DNA from: Rhynchopus sp. YZ270_cl-10
Taxonomy: Eukaryota > Euglenozoa > Diplonemea > Diplonemida > Diplonemidae
Reading direction: 5' to 3'
DNA: 64,000 nt
NCBI GenBank assembly: GCA_964035575.1
Contig: OZ037877.1
Coordinates: 558,001-622,000, forward strand
Of this stretch, positions 31,752 through 42,560 are shown piece after piece. The position numbers and the translations under genes were made by a program. Under the pieces are notes generated by a model. The model did no database searches, was not told the DNA's origin, and saw only the letters and a list, made by a program, of their open reading frames with translations. Within the stretch, counting starts at the first letter, position 1; each line of letters begins with the position of its first letter.

Positions 31752-33395
31752 CTAGAAAGAGACCACATACCCATCAAACGGCATTGGGCTTCTCGGCTGC
31801 TGTGGTAGCGATTGGGGCAGACTCTGACCACTTCTTTCGCCACCACCCATACCCCCTCCTCCTCCACCACCACCCCCTTGCCGCTTCTGCTGCTGCTCGC
31901 TACGTATCCTATCTAGCTCTGCCCTGAGCACCGCATTTTGCGCCCCTGCAGTACGCTCCGCCTGCTCCGTAGCGTGCATTCTGTGAAGCAAGGCAGTGCG
32001 TTCGTCTCCTCCTCCTCCTCCCCCTCCGCCCCCACCTTTGACTCGTTTCTTCTTCTTCCTCTCCTCCTGCTCCTTCTGAGGGACCGATCTCTGTGGTGCG
32101 GGGGAGACCGGGGATGACAGTGCCTCCGTTCGTATCGGCACCCCTCTTCCCCCTATACGTTGTCCCTGGGCGTCGTAGACGGGGGCGTATTGGCTGCCGG
32201 TTTGCATGGCGTGGGGGTAAGGGTCGTGGTGAGGTTGTTGTTGTTGTTGTTGTTTGTGTGCTCCTTCATAGATGACAGAGGATGCCAAGGCGCGTTCAAG
32301 GTTTTTTAATGATTGTTCCGCTTCGTTTGCCGCAGTATCCATCTTTTTAAAATTCATAAGAACCCCAGAAGCGCAAGACAGCACTCCCTTTAGAGTCTGC
32401 GCCGCCGCAGATTCAAGTAAACGTCTGCTATCTGTTTCCGCATCTTGTATCAAGCGCGCCGCGAAAGCGGCTGAGACCACCCCCCCACCAGACATCCCAA
32501 TCTGCGGGGGGGGTGTACCGAGTGAGAGCAAGGAGTGGTTATGGTTTGGGGTGATATGGTCGGGGGGTGGTTCGTGCTGTGGTGAAAGGTAGTCGGCGGG
32601 GGGTGGGGAGCTGTCACGTTGTGGCGAAGGGGTCCTCGGTGGGCGCGACAACGCCTTTGCCACGAGAGGGTGGCATTTCAACAGAACCGAGATCTGCTCC
32701 CGCAGGACATAGTTGTCTTCCTCCAATCTGCCAAGCCGGGCTTCCTCTGCGGAGGTGGCTTTGATGTTCATTTGGTCTCTCAGCATGTCATTAGATTTTT
32801 CCATTAAATCCAACCTTTTTAATATATTCTCATCATGTGGGTCATCTGCCTGCACCAACACCCCTCTCGCCGCCGCAGGAAGCCCTGGTTTTTTTCCCAC
32901 CCTCCTCGGTGTAGTCGGCGTTGCAGTTCGTTTCCGCGCCAACCCAATATTCTGCATCGTCGCCCTCTTCCCCCCAGAGGCTGTTCTGTTAAACGCAGGC
33001 TTCGCCGCAGGCTTTGCCACCTTCGTCTTTTCCATTCTCTTATTCGACGCCGTTCTCTCCGTTCTGTACGGTTCCGGCCGTCGTGGAGAAGGGGACCGCG
33101 ACTGAATAGGCCTTCCCCTAGGTGGTCTGACCACCTTCGCTTCGGTTTCTAGGGAAGGACGAAGCCCGCCAAAGATAGGTTCCTCATCGGGGGAGGATGG
33201 GCGAGGAGGAGGGTCTGGGTGGGACAGTGGAGACGGCATTGGGACCGGAGGAGCGCCTTCCTGCGCTGCGAGGGCAGCCTCAACGCGGTGTTGCTGTGCT
33301 CGAAGGCGACTCTGTTCTGCAGCAAGCCGCAGGGCTGCTTCGCGTGTTTTCATAGCTACATCCCCTGAAGCTCTAGATGCTCCGGTGGAACGCAT
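31752..33395 (-). CDS. Coiled-coil, low-complexity protein of unknown function
   Basis: 547 codons with no recognised family. An N-terminal Ala/Arg/Gln-rich helix (REAALRLAAEQSRLRAQQHRVEAALAAQ) is followed by Pro/Ser-rich and basic stretches (SPSPRRPEPYR). Residues about 190-242 are a likely coiled coil (ENILKRLDLMEKSNDMLRDQ ... LEEDNYVLREQISVLL). A second helical part is near 325-375 (AARLIQDAETDSRRLLESAA). The C-terminal third has poly-Gln, two poly-Gly tracts and a basic patch (RKKKKRVKG). Such composition is common in cytoskeletal or centrosomal proteins, but that is only a guess. The last codons contain a 'gggtatgtgg' sequence that could be a splice donor, so the true C-terminus may differ. 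Confidence 0.65.
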   Translation of the reverse strand: MRSTGASRASGDVAMKTREAALRLAAEQSRLRAQQHRVEAALAAQEGAPPVPMPSPLSHPDPPPRPSSPDEEPIFGGLRPSLETEAKVVRPPRGRPIQSRSPSPRRPEPYRTERTASNKRMEKTKVAKPAAKPAFNRTASGGKRATMQNIGLARKRTATPTTPRRVGKKPGLPAAARGVLVQADDPHDENILKRLDLMEKSNDMLRDQMNIKATSAEEARLGRLEEDNYVLREQISVLLKCHPLVAKALSRPPRTPSPQRDSSPPPADYLSPQHEPPPDHITPNHNHSLLSLGTPPPQIGMSGGGVVSAAFAARLIQDAETDSRRLLESAAAQTLKGVLSCASGVLMNFKKMDTAANEAEQSLKNLERALASSVIYEGAHKQQQQQQPHHDPYPHAMQTGSQYAPVYDAQGQRIGGRGVPIRTEALSSPVSPAPQRSVPQKEQEERKKKKRVKGGGGGGGGGGDERTALLHRMHATEQAERTAGAQNAVLRAELDRIRSEQQQKRQGGGGGGGGGMGGGERSGQSLPQSLPQQPRSPMPFDGYVVSF

Positions 33396-33639
33396 TGCTT
33401 TTGTGTTTTGACGTTAAAAGGGAATGAAGAAGAGAAAGAGAGAAAAGGGGGGAGAGAGTTGTTGCGTGTTACAAAATCATTCGATTCGGTTTATTCTGTG
33501 GGAAAGGATTAGAGAAAGAGGGGGAAGGAGGGGGAGGGGGAGGAGGAGGAGTTTTATAAAAAAGGGGGGGGGGGGGGGTAGGGGGTATCTTAAGGGGGTG
33601 AAATGGCCAAAAAATCGAACTTTTTCGCCTGGGTGCCAA
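33396..33639. other. Purine-rich intergenic DNA
   Basis: GGA/GAA-rich tract and a G14 run near 33566-33579. It should include the promoter of the coiled-coil gene; nothing else is recognised. Confidence 0.5.
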
Positions 33640-34480
33640 AAAAGGCACCAAACCAGAAAATATGTCCCTTGGGACCCCAAAAATCGAATTCCGCCCGGTT
33701 TTGAGCACTTTTGACCACTTCTGACCGACTTTTTTGCATTTTTTAAAAAGTGACCACCAACTTGTACCTGCCCACCCCCCCGTAGGTAGAGCAACTCACA
33801 TATCCATCAGCCTCAGTGTGAGCCAGGGGCCAGAAAAGCCCCCAAAGCCACATATTTCCACCCCAGAACCTATCCCGAGGGGTACCCAGGTGGTTTCGGG
33901 GTGTTTAGGGGACTTCGTGGAACTTAGAACCATGTTTCAAAAAGGGTACAAGGACGTGGTCCCTTGGGAGGGCAAGCCCTTGGTACGAGTTCCTGGACAC
34001 TTTTTGAAACATGGTTCTAAGTTCCACCAAGTCCCTCTAAACACCCCGAAACCACCTGGGTACCCCTCGGGATAGGTTCTGGGGTGGAAATATGTGGCTT
34101 TGGGGGCTTTTCTGGCCCCTGGCTCACACTGAGGCGTGATGGATATGTGAGTTGCTCTACCTACGGGGGGTGGGCAGGTACAAGTACTGTAGGCGCTTTT
34201 TTAAAATTGCATTTCAGGCATCATATGAGTGTTTCTGTGTCAAAACTGGGGCGCTGGTGCGTTTTTTGGGTCCCCTAGGTGGTTTGGTATGGTTTTCGGG
34301 GACTTCTGAGGTTCTGATGATCAAAATCGGAAAAATTGCATATCGAGTACAGTGACCGGGGGGTGGGCAGGTACAAGTTGGTGGTCACTTTTTAAAAAAT
34401 GCAAAAAAGTCGCTCAGAAGTGGTCAAAAGTGCTCAAAACCGCGGAATTCGATTTTTGGGGTCCAAATGGGCCTATGGTG
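33640..34480. mobile_element. Large nested foldback element
   Basis: Two sets of inverted arms are nested. Outer: about 33655-33770 pairs with about 34350-34475 ('ggaccccaaaaatcgaatt', 'cacttgtacctgcccacc' blocks). Inner: about 33780-33935 pairs with about 34000-34180 ('tttccaccccagaacctatc', 'gggtacccaggtggtttcgg' blocks), around a centre near 33967. The duplicated 'gtgggcaggtacaag' block suggests growth by repeated snap-back. No coding capacity. Confidence 0.85.
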
Positions 34481-34541
34481 TGGTTTTTTTGACCTCAGGG
34501 GGAGTTTCCCAATTTATTGCCTACTTCACGTTTTTTGACAG

Positions 34542-34778
34542 CTTACACGACGGTGAAGTATAGTACATTACAAGTGAAGTTACATGTAACGTTACAAGTG
34601 AAAAACCGTTACAAGTGAGTTACAAGTGAGTTACAAGTGGGATACATGAATTACAGGCAAAATCAGGTTGTAACTGGTGGGTTACAAGTGAGTTACAAGT
34701 GAGTTACATGTAACAAAAGTTACATGTAACTCACTTGTAACTCCACTTGTAACACCCGTTACTTCACCGTCGTGTAAG
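34542..34778. mobile_element. Short TIR element (237 bp) with internal 'acaagtgagtt' repeats
   Basis: TIRs 'cttacacgacggtgaagta' at 34542-34560 and its complement at 34760-34778. The interior is a palindromic field of 'gttacaagtgagttacaagt' and its inverse. Non-coding MITE-like element. Confidence 0.85.
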
Positions 34779-34797
34779 ATACCCCCTAGGGGGGGGG

Positions 34798-36375
34798 TAG
34801 GGGCCGCAGTCCCCTAAGGAAATTATGTAACAATAATTATTTCGTCATTTTTTGGGCATCTAGTGGGCACCTCAGGGTGTGTCTGACACCCAAAATAGGT
34901 TTCCGGGGCAGTGTGACCCAGAATTTCATGGTTTGGCACCTCAGAAAGTGAAAAAAGTGTGAAAAAATAGGATTTTCAGCCTTTTTGGCCATTTGGGGCA
35001 AAATGGCCAATTTTGGCACATTTTTTGCTTTGTGGGGGTATTTGGGGCTATTTCACCCCCAAAACCACTCAGAACATATTCTAGGCACCTATTTTCAACC
35101 ACAATTACCCATACAGGGGGGTATTCCGCTCAAGAAATGGTTTTGTTGGGGGTTTTTCCAGCAAATTTTCACTAAGTTTCACTAAGTTTTGCTAAGTTTC
35201 ACTAAGTTTTACTAAGTTTCACTAAGTTTTGGTCAAAAAAAATGCAAAAAAAATGCAAAAAACACGAAAAATTGCACAAAAAATGGGAGGAACCGAACAA
35301 ATATGTATGGTATGGCAAAAATGTGTCCTTTTTTTTGGGTGACTGATTACCAGAAACACAAAAAAAATGGAAAATAAAGCACAAAACGGCCATTTGGGCC
35401 ATTTTGGGACAAATGACCATTTTTGACCAAATTTTCAAAAAAATTGTAAAATTTCGACATCATGACAGCTGCTTGGACACAAAACTACCCCAGGGATGTC
35501 CCGTGAGTCTATTCCGACCTGTTTTGGACACTTTAGGTACTTTTTTTGGCCGCTTTTTGGTGTTTTGAGGTCAAAATGACCCCTGTCTACCCCCTGTCCA
35601 GGGGTCATATTCGACTCAATATTTCAAACCAAGATCGGTTCGGGGGGCCCAAAAGGGTGCAGCTCGTCGAAATCAGGCCCACAGGACCCCTAGGAGTACG
35701 ATTTCCACAGGAGAGTGACCCCAAGAGGCCTCTGGCGGCCCTAATTTGGCATTTTTTAGCCCAAAAACCGCCCCTACCCCCCTCTCTGGGGGGGAGGGCA
35801 ATTTTTCACTCATTTTCCCCATTTCTAGTGCTTCTGAGTCCTCCAAAGGGTAAAAAAACGGTTCCGTTGGGTCCGCAGACCATTTTTTGGGGGGGGGGTA
35901 TGTACCAAAATTTGCACCATACCCTACTTTATGTGATGGCCAGGGGAAAAATCCTGGCCTTGGACAGGGGGTAGACAGGGGGTGGACAGGGGGTCATTTT
36001 GACCAAATTTTGGCCAAATTCACCAAAGAAAAGGCGTAAAAATGTGAAAAACAGGCGAGAATGGACTCCAAGCACGTTTTTGGGGCAAAATAGGTCTCAA
36101 ATGACTCTCTGAAACATCGAATTTGGTGTTTTTTTCATGTTTTTTCATGAAAAATCGGGGTTTTGGCCGAAATGGCCAAAACCCCCAAAAAGCCAGTTTT
36201 TTGCTATTTTTTCCCATTTTTTCACATTCTGGAGTCGAATTTTCACCCAATTTTGCCTCACAGGGTGTTTCTGACCTATTCTGGGGTGGTTCTCTGCAGG
36301 TTGTGGCCACTATACGCCAAAAAGTGGCAAAATGAATTATTGTTACATAATTTCCTTAGGGGACTGCGGCCCCTA
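34798..36375. mobile_element. TIR element of 1.58 kb, non-coding
   Basis: TIRs of 41 bp starting 'taggggccgcagtcccctaa' at 34798-34838, with an exact complement at 36335-36375. Inside, 'tcaaaatgacccctgtctac' (about 35572) has its inverse near 35985, so a second palindrome is nested. Also inside is a short tandem series 'ctaagttt(c/t)a' at about 35170-35232. No transposase is visible, so it would be non-autonomous. A G24 run (36386-36409) abuts the right end. Confidence 0.85.
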
Positions 36376-36581
36376 GCCTAGGCTAGGGGGGGGGGGGGGG
36401 GGGGGGGGGAGATGAGGGAAAGAGTGTTTTCTATTTTCAGTTCTTTTTTGCATCATCAGATGGCGGAAAGAAAGAAGGGGGAAAAAAAGGGCAAACATAA
36501 CTGCGTCCTGGCCACCCTATATTGCTGTAGTTCTTGCGCATTTTCATTTGACAAAAAAAAAAAATCTGATTTTTTTACATC

Positions 36582-37193
36582 TCACTCTTTGTTTTCCGCT
36601 TTCCGCTCTGTGGCTTCAATTCGCTCGATGTCTGTGATGATGCGTTCCCATGCAGTGTTCCAGGAGGATGGGTCCAGGAGGTCTACTGTGTGGTGGTATA
36701 CGGTTCCCCCTTCTTCTTCGAGCTTTGAGGCACGGCGGGAGGGGCCGGATTTTATGTATTCTGACACCTCCGCGAAGGAGGTGAAGCCTGCGTACCAGCA
36801 GGCAAAGGCGCTGCTCAGCGTCACCCCCACCACAGCGACAACCGTCCCGTAGGCAAGCGCCCGCACCGCCAGCGCATAGTGCTCCGGCTGCACAACGATG
36901 TTCTCAAACCCCTCTGTCGCGTCCGAATCCTTTATCTCTTTCGCGGTGTCCACATCTTCCCAGAGCATTTCCTCCCGTTTCACTTCAGCCTCTTCCAATC
37001 CCTCTGCCTTTAGCGAGTCTTCTGTAGGAAGAGGAGAAGGAGCAGAAGGAGAAGGAGTGGTGGCAGTGTTGGCAGTGCTGGTAGTGGTGTTAGAGCTCAT
37101 CCTGCGGGTGCTCCACTGCATTGCCCGAGGGGTGTGGTGGAGGCGTGCTCCGCGGCGGAGCAGGAGGAGGGCAGGAGAGCGAAGCGAAGACAT
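36582..37193 (-). CDS. Small single-pass membrane protein, probably mitochondrial
   Basis: 203 residues. The N-terminus is Arg/Ser/Leu-rich without acids (MSSLRSPALLLLRRGARLHHTPRAMQWSTRRMSS), typical of a mitochondrial presequence. A Ser/Thr/Pro linker and an acidic stretch follow, then one hydrophobic segment at about 110-134 (RALAYGTVVAVVGVTLSSA) and a charged tail. The block LAVRALAYGT..AVVGVTL ... GFTSFAEVSEYIKS resembles the second membrane helix of the TMEM242 family (complex I/ATP synthase assembly), but the first helix is missing, so the assignment is weak. A poly-GAA/AAG tract lies just 5' of the start. Confidence 0.7.
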   Translation of the reverse strand: MSSLRSPALLLLRRGARLHHTPRAMQWSTRRMSSNTTTSTANTATTPSPSAPSPLPTEDSLKAEGLEEAEVKREEMLWEDVDTAKEIKDSDATEGFENIVVQPEHYALAVRALAYGTVVAVVGVTLSSAFACWYAGFTSFAEVSEYIKSGPSRRASKLEEEGGTVYHHTVDLLDPSSWNTAWERIITDIERIEATERKAENKE

Positions 37194-38107
37194 CTTTGTA
37201 ATGGATTTACAAAAAGAAGAAGAAGAAGAAGAAAAAAAAATATCTAGGTTATGGTAGTGTGTAGATGTCGGAAGGGTTGGGGGATAGGCAGTTTTATTTC
37301 CTGTGGGAGGGTGGATTGGCGGTTTTATACCCGCCCTCGGGTTTTATGAGACACAAAACCACTCTCGTGTCTCTGCTTGATGGTACCGGACCCGGGCGTG
37401 AAGAGCTTATGACTACCGATAATAAATAGCTGTTTTATGATAAATTGTTGGGGTAGTTGTAGTTGCCTCGGTTGTGTTGCCACAGTTGTGCAATCTCCAC
37501 TGTTTGTTTTGTAGCTTCGACAATCATGGGTCCGAGGATGGGTTCTGGATAGCAAAGTCGCCCGCAGGCTAATAATTCATGCTCAACCCAAGAAGTTTTT
37601 TTGCTGTGTCAACAATCACCTGCACTTTTTTTTTTCTTCGAGGCGACGGTCGCCCGACGTTGGAAATAAAAGGTGTGGGGGGGGATCACCACTTGGGGGG
37701 TAGGGGGTAGGGGGGAGAGAAGGAACGATAAAGATTTGGGGAGGAAACTGAACCCAGACACAGGACACTCGTACCATGACATCGTTACTCGTCGAGTACT
37801 TTGTATATACCATGGAGTATTCGACGTTTGTGCAGTGTAGCGAACGAGGAGTGGATGTACCAGCTGGAGTCGGCGGGAGCAAACAACCCTCATGCGCTGT
37901 GGACCGAAGCTTTTGAGAATCATCAAACGCCCGACTTGTGGGATCACTCCTTTCGACTCCAAAAAATTGAGAGAAGTAGTCCCCGTTGTGAAAACCCAAT
38001 ACTTTTTTCGAGTACTCGGCCGAGTACTGTTTTTCCCCCACTTTTTTTCACTCGATCGAGTACTCGAGTACCAGAACGAGTAAATCATGCTTGTCGCCCG
38101 ATCGGTG
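37194..38107. other. Non-coding DNA with a 5'-flank fragment of the surface-protein family and a CGAGTACT element
   Basis: About 37500-37575 ('agcttcgacaatcatgggtccgaggatgggttctg') is a diverged copy of the sequence upstream of the surface-protein genes (for example 50566-50640). About 37785-38085 is bounded by inverted 'ttactcg..cgagtact' motifs. Its interior contains a short coding-like stretch (ANEEWMYQLESAGANNPHAL) that I cannot assign. Confidence 0.5.
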
Positions 38108-38794
38108 CACCATGGACTCGTAATGACATTACGTGACGAGGGACGAGGGAAATTACGTGGGAAATTACGCGCGCAATGACGTCGTCACGACGCGGGCACC
38201 CCCTCGTAATGACGACGTCATGACGTGGGGTTTCCCTCGTCACGACGACGGCATTACGACGTCATGACGAGGGGTGCCCTCGTAATTACGAGGGCACCCC
38301 TCGTAATTACGAGGGGTGCTCCCGTGGTCATTGTCTGGCTATTGCCTCCCAGGGAAAGGGACTCTCGAATTTTTTTTTTTGGCCCCTATGTAGGGCTAAT
38401 TTCGATGATTTGAGGCCATTAAAAGCAAAATTTGGCACTTTTAAGCATCTGTGGGGTCTAATGACCGTATTTTGGCTGAAATTTGACTTGACAATTTTTT
38501 TCACCATTTGGTCAATCTGAGGTTTTCTTTGGATTTTTTGGGCCACTTTATGACCACGCCCGATACCACGCCCGATTTTTGGAAAAAAAAAATTTTTTTT
38601 TATTGGTCAAAAATCGCCTTGTCGTGGGTGCCCACGTCATGACGACGTCGTGACGTGGTAATTACGAGGGGGTGCCCTCGTAATTACCTCGTCATGACGA
38701 GGGCACCCCCTCGTAATTACGAGGGGGTGCCCTCGTCAAGGCACTCGTAATTACCTCGTCATGACGCGCGTAATGTCATTACGAGTCCATGGTG
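38108..38794. mobile_element. TIR element of 687 bp, non-coding
   Basis: TIRs of 26 bp beginning 'caccatggactcgtaatgac' at 38108-38133, with the exact complement at 38769-38794. Sub-terminal regions are dense with 'cgtaattacgaggg' and 'cgtcatgacgtcg' palindromes. The centre (38460-38620) matches the fragment at 5.4 kb. Confidence 0.85.
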
Positions 38795-40070
38795 TGGTTT
38801 TTCCCCAAAATTTGGGGTGACCGATCGTAAAAAAAAAAAACTAAAAAAACCTGCTTTTTGAGCATTTTCGCGCCTTTTTTTTTTTTTTCCCCCCAAAAAA
38901 TTTCCAGATTTTCCAATTTTTCCAGCAGGGGCAGGGCACTCGTCAATCCCCCTTTTGGCCAAACGGGGGTGATTTGGGGTCCCGAGCTTTCGCCCCGTAA
39001 AAGCGGTCGCTGCGCGCGCTTCGCGCGCGCGACTCCCTGCCAGTGCGGCGAAGTGAGGCGCTTTCTCCCCTCTGAACAAAATCGAGGGGCGGGTGGGGAG
39101 GGTGAACCACAAGTCGTAGTGGGTGTCAGCCTTCTGATCAGTAACCTCAGTACATTAATAGTAAGTAAGAACCGGCGGTCATGGCACCGAAAGGTTCCTG
39201 GCGAAGCCACGGTACGTAACATTTATAAAAATGTTGCCAGAAAAAATGGCACTGTCGTTGGTAATTACTCATCAGCAAAATGCGCACCGCGGGAAATCGG
39301 CGCCTCAATAAAGTATTGCCATCAATTTTACTTCCCATATTTTGACAATGAAATATTCTGGCGAAGCCACGGTACGCAACAGAGCTGTAGGCTACCTCTC
39401 GTAATTTAGCTGCGCCGCAGGCGCACGGTACGCTACTTTTTTTTTTTTTTTTTGAAAAGTGCAGGGCGTTCGCTATCGCCATCGTTTTTTCCTGATCGTG
39501 GCGAAATGCCAAAAACCCCGAAATTTTCGTTTTTTTACTAGTGCTTAAAATAGGTCAAAAAAATTTTCCCGCCGGAGAGAAGTTAGTTCGTGGGTGAATC
39601 CCTGGTACTGAATGGTCAAAAAAAATTTGCGATTTGCGCGTGATCCCTTCCCCAGCACAAGTGATATTACAGCTGAACTTTCCTGATACTAAAACCAGCA
39701 AAACGATGAAGAATTTCATCAATCCCCCCTCACTGAGGGTCTCTTTGTGTTGTTTAATCAAACAGATGTACAAGAGAGAGGCATCCGTCATATGAGACTT
39801 CATCCTTATTTTGATTATTTTCAACTCTCTGCCATTGAAGATAGAGTTGACACGAGCAGTGACACCTTCTATAACAGGGGGTACGGTACACCTTCAGCAG
39901 ACTGCAGGATTGAGGAGCGAGCGGGAGTGCTGGGGAAACTTCCTCTCACGGCAGGCGGGTTTACGGATGATTTTGAGTACAGTGGACACCCCTCTGCGAC
40001 CCCCGGAGGGGGTCTACAGGGTGGTGGGGAGAAATCTCTCTCTCTCTCTTTTTTTTTTTCCCCCTTTATT

Positions 40071-40108
<38 letters not shown>

Positions 40109-40129
40109 CATGTATGAATAGTTCTGTAA
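38795..40129. other. Repeat-rich non-coding DNA
   Basis: No gene recognised. The 'gcgccgcaggcgcacggtacgc' motif followed by a T run occurs at about 39410-39440 and again at 40725-40755 and 59756-59780. Related 'ggcgaagccacggtacg(t/c)aac' sequences lie at about 39205 and 39360. Coding-like residues around 39740-40010 are probably an old element fragment. Confidence 0.5.
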
Positions 40130-40405
40130 CCTCTCTCTCTTTTACGGCAGGTAACCGGTTGAGGTGATACTTCCGGACTGAGGAAGGGCATTCTTTTACT
40201 TTTTTATTTTGCCTGGACGGGGATGGGGGCGGCTTTGTCTAGATTGTTTTTATTTTGTAGTCTTTTGTTGGGTTAAGGGGATTGGCAGACAACACTGGGG
40301 ACCTCCTTGGACCACAGCTGTTGGCGTTGTCAAGCTCTACCCGGCTGTACACGGTCGGCCTGAAAACAGGTCCGAATCTAGGCTATATTTATTTATTTAT
40401 TTATT
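40130..40405 (+). repeat. Dispersed element, copy 1, with (ATTT)n tail
   Basis: From 'aacctctctctcttttacggcagg' and 'accggttgaggtgatacttc' to 'gctgtacac' it matches 61285-61480. It ends in (attt)n at 40386-40407; the other copy ends in (aaaat)n. This is the structure of a SINE or a 5'-truncated LINE. Confidence 0.75.
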
Positions 40406-40959
40406 TATACAGGGTTTCGCCCCGGTGGGGCGAAGCCCTGGGGCGAAACAAAACGTCATTTTTTCAGGAAAAAAATTTTTTAACGAAAAAAAATATTTTT
40501 CGCCCCGGGGCGAACGCCCTGGAAAAGTGCTTATTTTGACAGATCGGGCTCCTTGCGGAACGTGGTGGCACCACTTCTGAAAAAATACCAAACCCACGTG
40601 TACTAATTTGCACAACTGCAGGTTTTTTTTTTTTTTTTTTTTTTTATTCCACAGCAGGCTCTCCGCTAGGATTTCCGATTTTGAAAATATTCTGTTGATG
40701 GTCCACGTTGGTGGGGTACATGCTTGCGCCGCAGGCGCACGGTACGCAACTTTTTTTTTTACCAACGCCCGATTTTGACTTTTTTGGGACGTTTGAGCAC
40801 TCACCTCTCCATATCTTCTTCTCCTGAGCTTTTTTGACAGGTAGAACGGGTCTGAACCACTCAGCAGAACTTTTTTTTTTTTTCTTTTTTTCCCCATTTT
40901 CAAAAAGTTCTGTTGACAATCAACAGAACTTTAGTACCTAGCGGAGTGCCTGTTCCACA

Positions 40960-42346
40960 GTTAAATAAAGTATACGAAGGATTTGGCACTTTTAGCGTGA
41001 TTCTTTTTAATGATAATTTCACGCCGTGTTTTTTTCGCAAATAAAAACCACGCTAATTGAACTTTATTTCACGCTTTTTCACTTTTTTCCACTGCAATTC
41101 CTTCAGAGCGTGATTTTATTTTTGTTTTTTTCACGCTAAAACAGGGGTTTTTTTTGGCGATAACTTCACGCTAAAATTTGGCACATCCTGCACCACCACC
41201 CGCCTAAAAATTGAAAATTTCGAATTTTTTTTGCCCTTTTCCCATTTTTTTTTTGACACATGCAACATGCTGAAGGATGTAAGACGCAAACGGTCCTCCG
41301 ACAGGAGATGGACAAGCACCACAGTGGTTTTGCTGAAGGACTGGCATTGTCGACACCGTACGTCCGTGAATGGGACCGCTGTTTAAGGAATTCATTGGCA
41401 AGCCTGACGGTATGCCCACGGAAGCCGACTTCGTTTCGTACATAGTGTATCTCCGTGACGATCTCACGTACAAATTGTCGTCGTAATGGACAGCGTTCAG
41501 TAAGCTGAGCAGCATATTGGCGAGGAAGTATGGGGTGCAACTGCAAGACCAGTTTCCGAGGCTCGTGTGTCTCTTGAAGCAACACCAGACGGCTACCGAC
41601 ACGACAGTCCAACGCACTCTGCACTCACGAAACAAGAAATCGACTCCTTCATTACCTATCAAGGCGAAGGACACACCACCCCCTTTACTTCATTGTGAGG
41701 AAGGTGGTGGCTGGCATGATATTTTGTGGTGGGCGGGGATCTTCTGAATGTCTCGCTCTTGCACGACAGCCATTTCCCGACCTCCCGCTAGAACCCGAGG
41801 TGTCGGGACACTGAGGGTGGCGAGAGGTCGGGATGTAGCTTTGTGTACCGTTGAGGCAGCTTTCCGAACCCGACCACACGCTACGCGCTATGCGTACACG
41901 TGGTGTGGGCTACGTACTGTATGCGCTACATGCTATATGCCGTTGTTGTGTGTGTAAAAACGTGAGTTGTGTGGTACTGCATGGGGTCACACGTGCACCA
42001 CCCTGTGGCTCACATATGGTTCTGCCAAAAATGCGTATCCCACCCCACGTACCAGGGTATGGGCCCAGTTCACCAGTTTTTTGCAGGTTCCCAGCGAGCA
42101 AAAGCTAGCGGGAGGGTAGCAGGGCTGGAGGGACCCCCCAGTCTTTTTTAGCCTCCCTCCAGCCCCCTCAGGCCCGCCAGCCCCCCAGCCGGAGTCCCGC
42201 TAGCCTAGCTAGGGGTCCCGCGGGATTCCCGGTAGCGTTGGCGGGGGGGTAATGAGGGCTACCCGGAGGGACACATACTCGTTAGTTATTGCACAATAAA
42301 TGAGTCACGCTAAAAGTGCCAAATCCTTTCGTATACTTTATTTAAC
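40960..42346. mobile_element. TIR element of 1.39 kb containing a decayed tyrosine-recombinase remnant
   Basis: TIRs of about 41 bp beginning 'gttaaataaagtatacgaa' at 40960-41000 and 42305-42346. Plus-strand segments within about 41360-41800 resemble a tyrosine recombinase: a core-binding-like part (MPTEADFVSYIVYLRDDL) and a part like the first catalytic Arg box (VRKVVAGMIFCGG), preceded by a TKQEIDSFI helix. The gene is broken in several places and looks old. A Crypton-like origin is possible but not shown. Confidence 0.55.
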
Positions 42347-42364
42347 GTGAAATAAAATTACGTA

Positions 42365-42496
42365 TTCAACGCCTTTTAGCGAATTTTTTTGCGATACTTC
42401 ACTTATTTTTTTCCCAGGCTCGTGGATTCAATTTGCCTGGGAAAAAAATGCGTGAAGTTATCGCAAAAAAAAACCACGCTAAAAGGCGTTGAATAA
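42365..42496. mobile_element. Foldback element (about 132 bp)
   Basis: Left arm 'tattcaacgccttttagcg' through 'tttttcccaggc' is complementary, with small gaps, to 'gcctgggaaaaa' through 'cgctaaaaggcgttgaata'. It shares the 'cgctaaaa' motif with the adjacent TIR element. Confidence 0.75.
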
Positions 42497-42560
42497 ATAG
42501 TTATTTTTTTCCCCAAAATCCCGATCGCGATCGTGATTTAGAAAAAAGCATGGAGTAAAT

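Noticed and set aside
36582-37193. Firm assignment as TMEM242
   Set aside because: Only the second membrane segment and the residues after it resemble that family and the first helix is absent, so it is described without a symbol.
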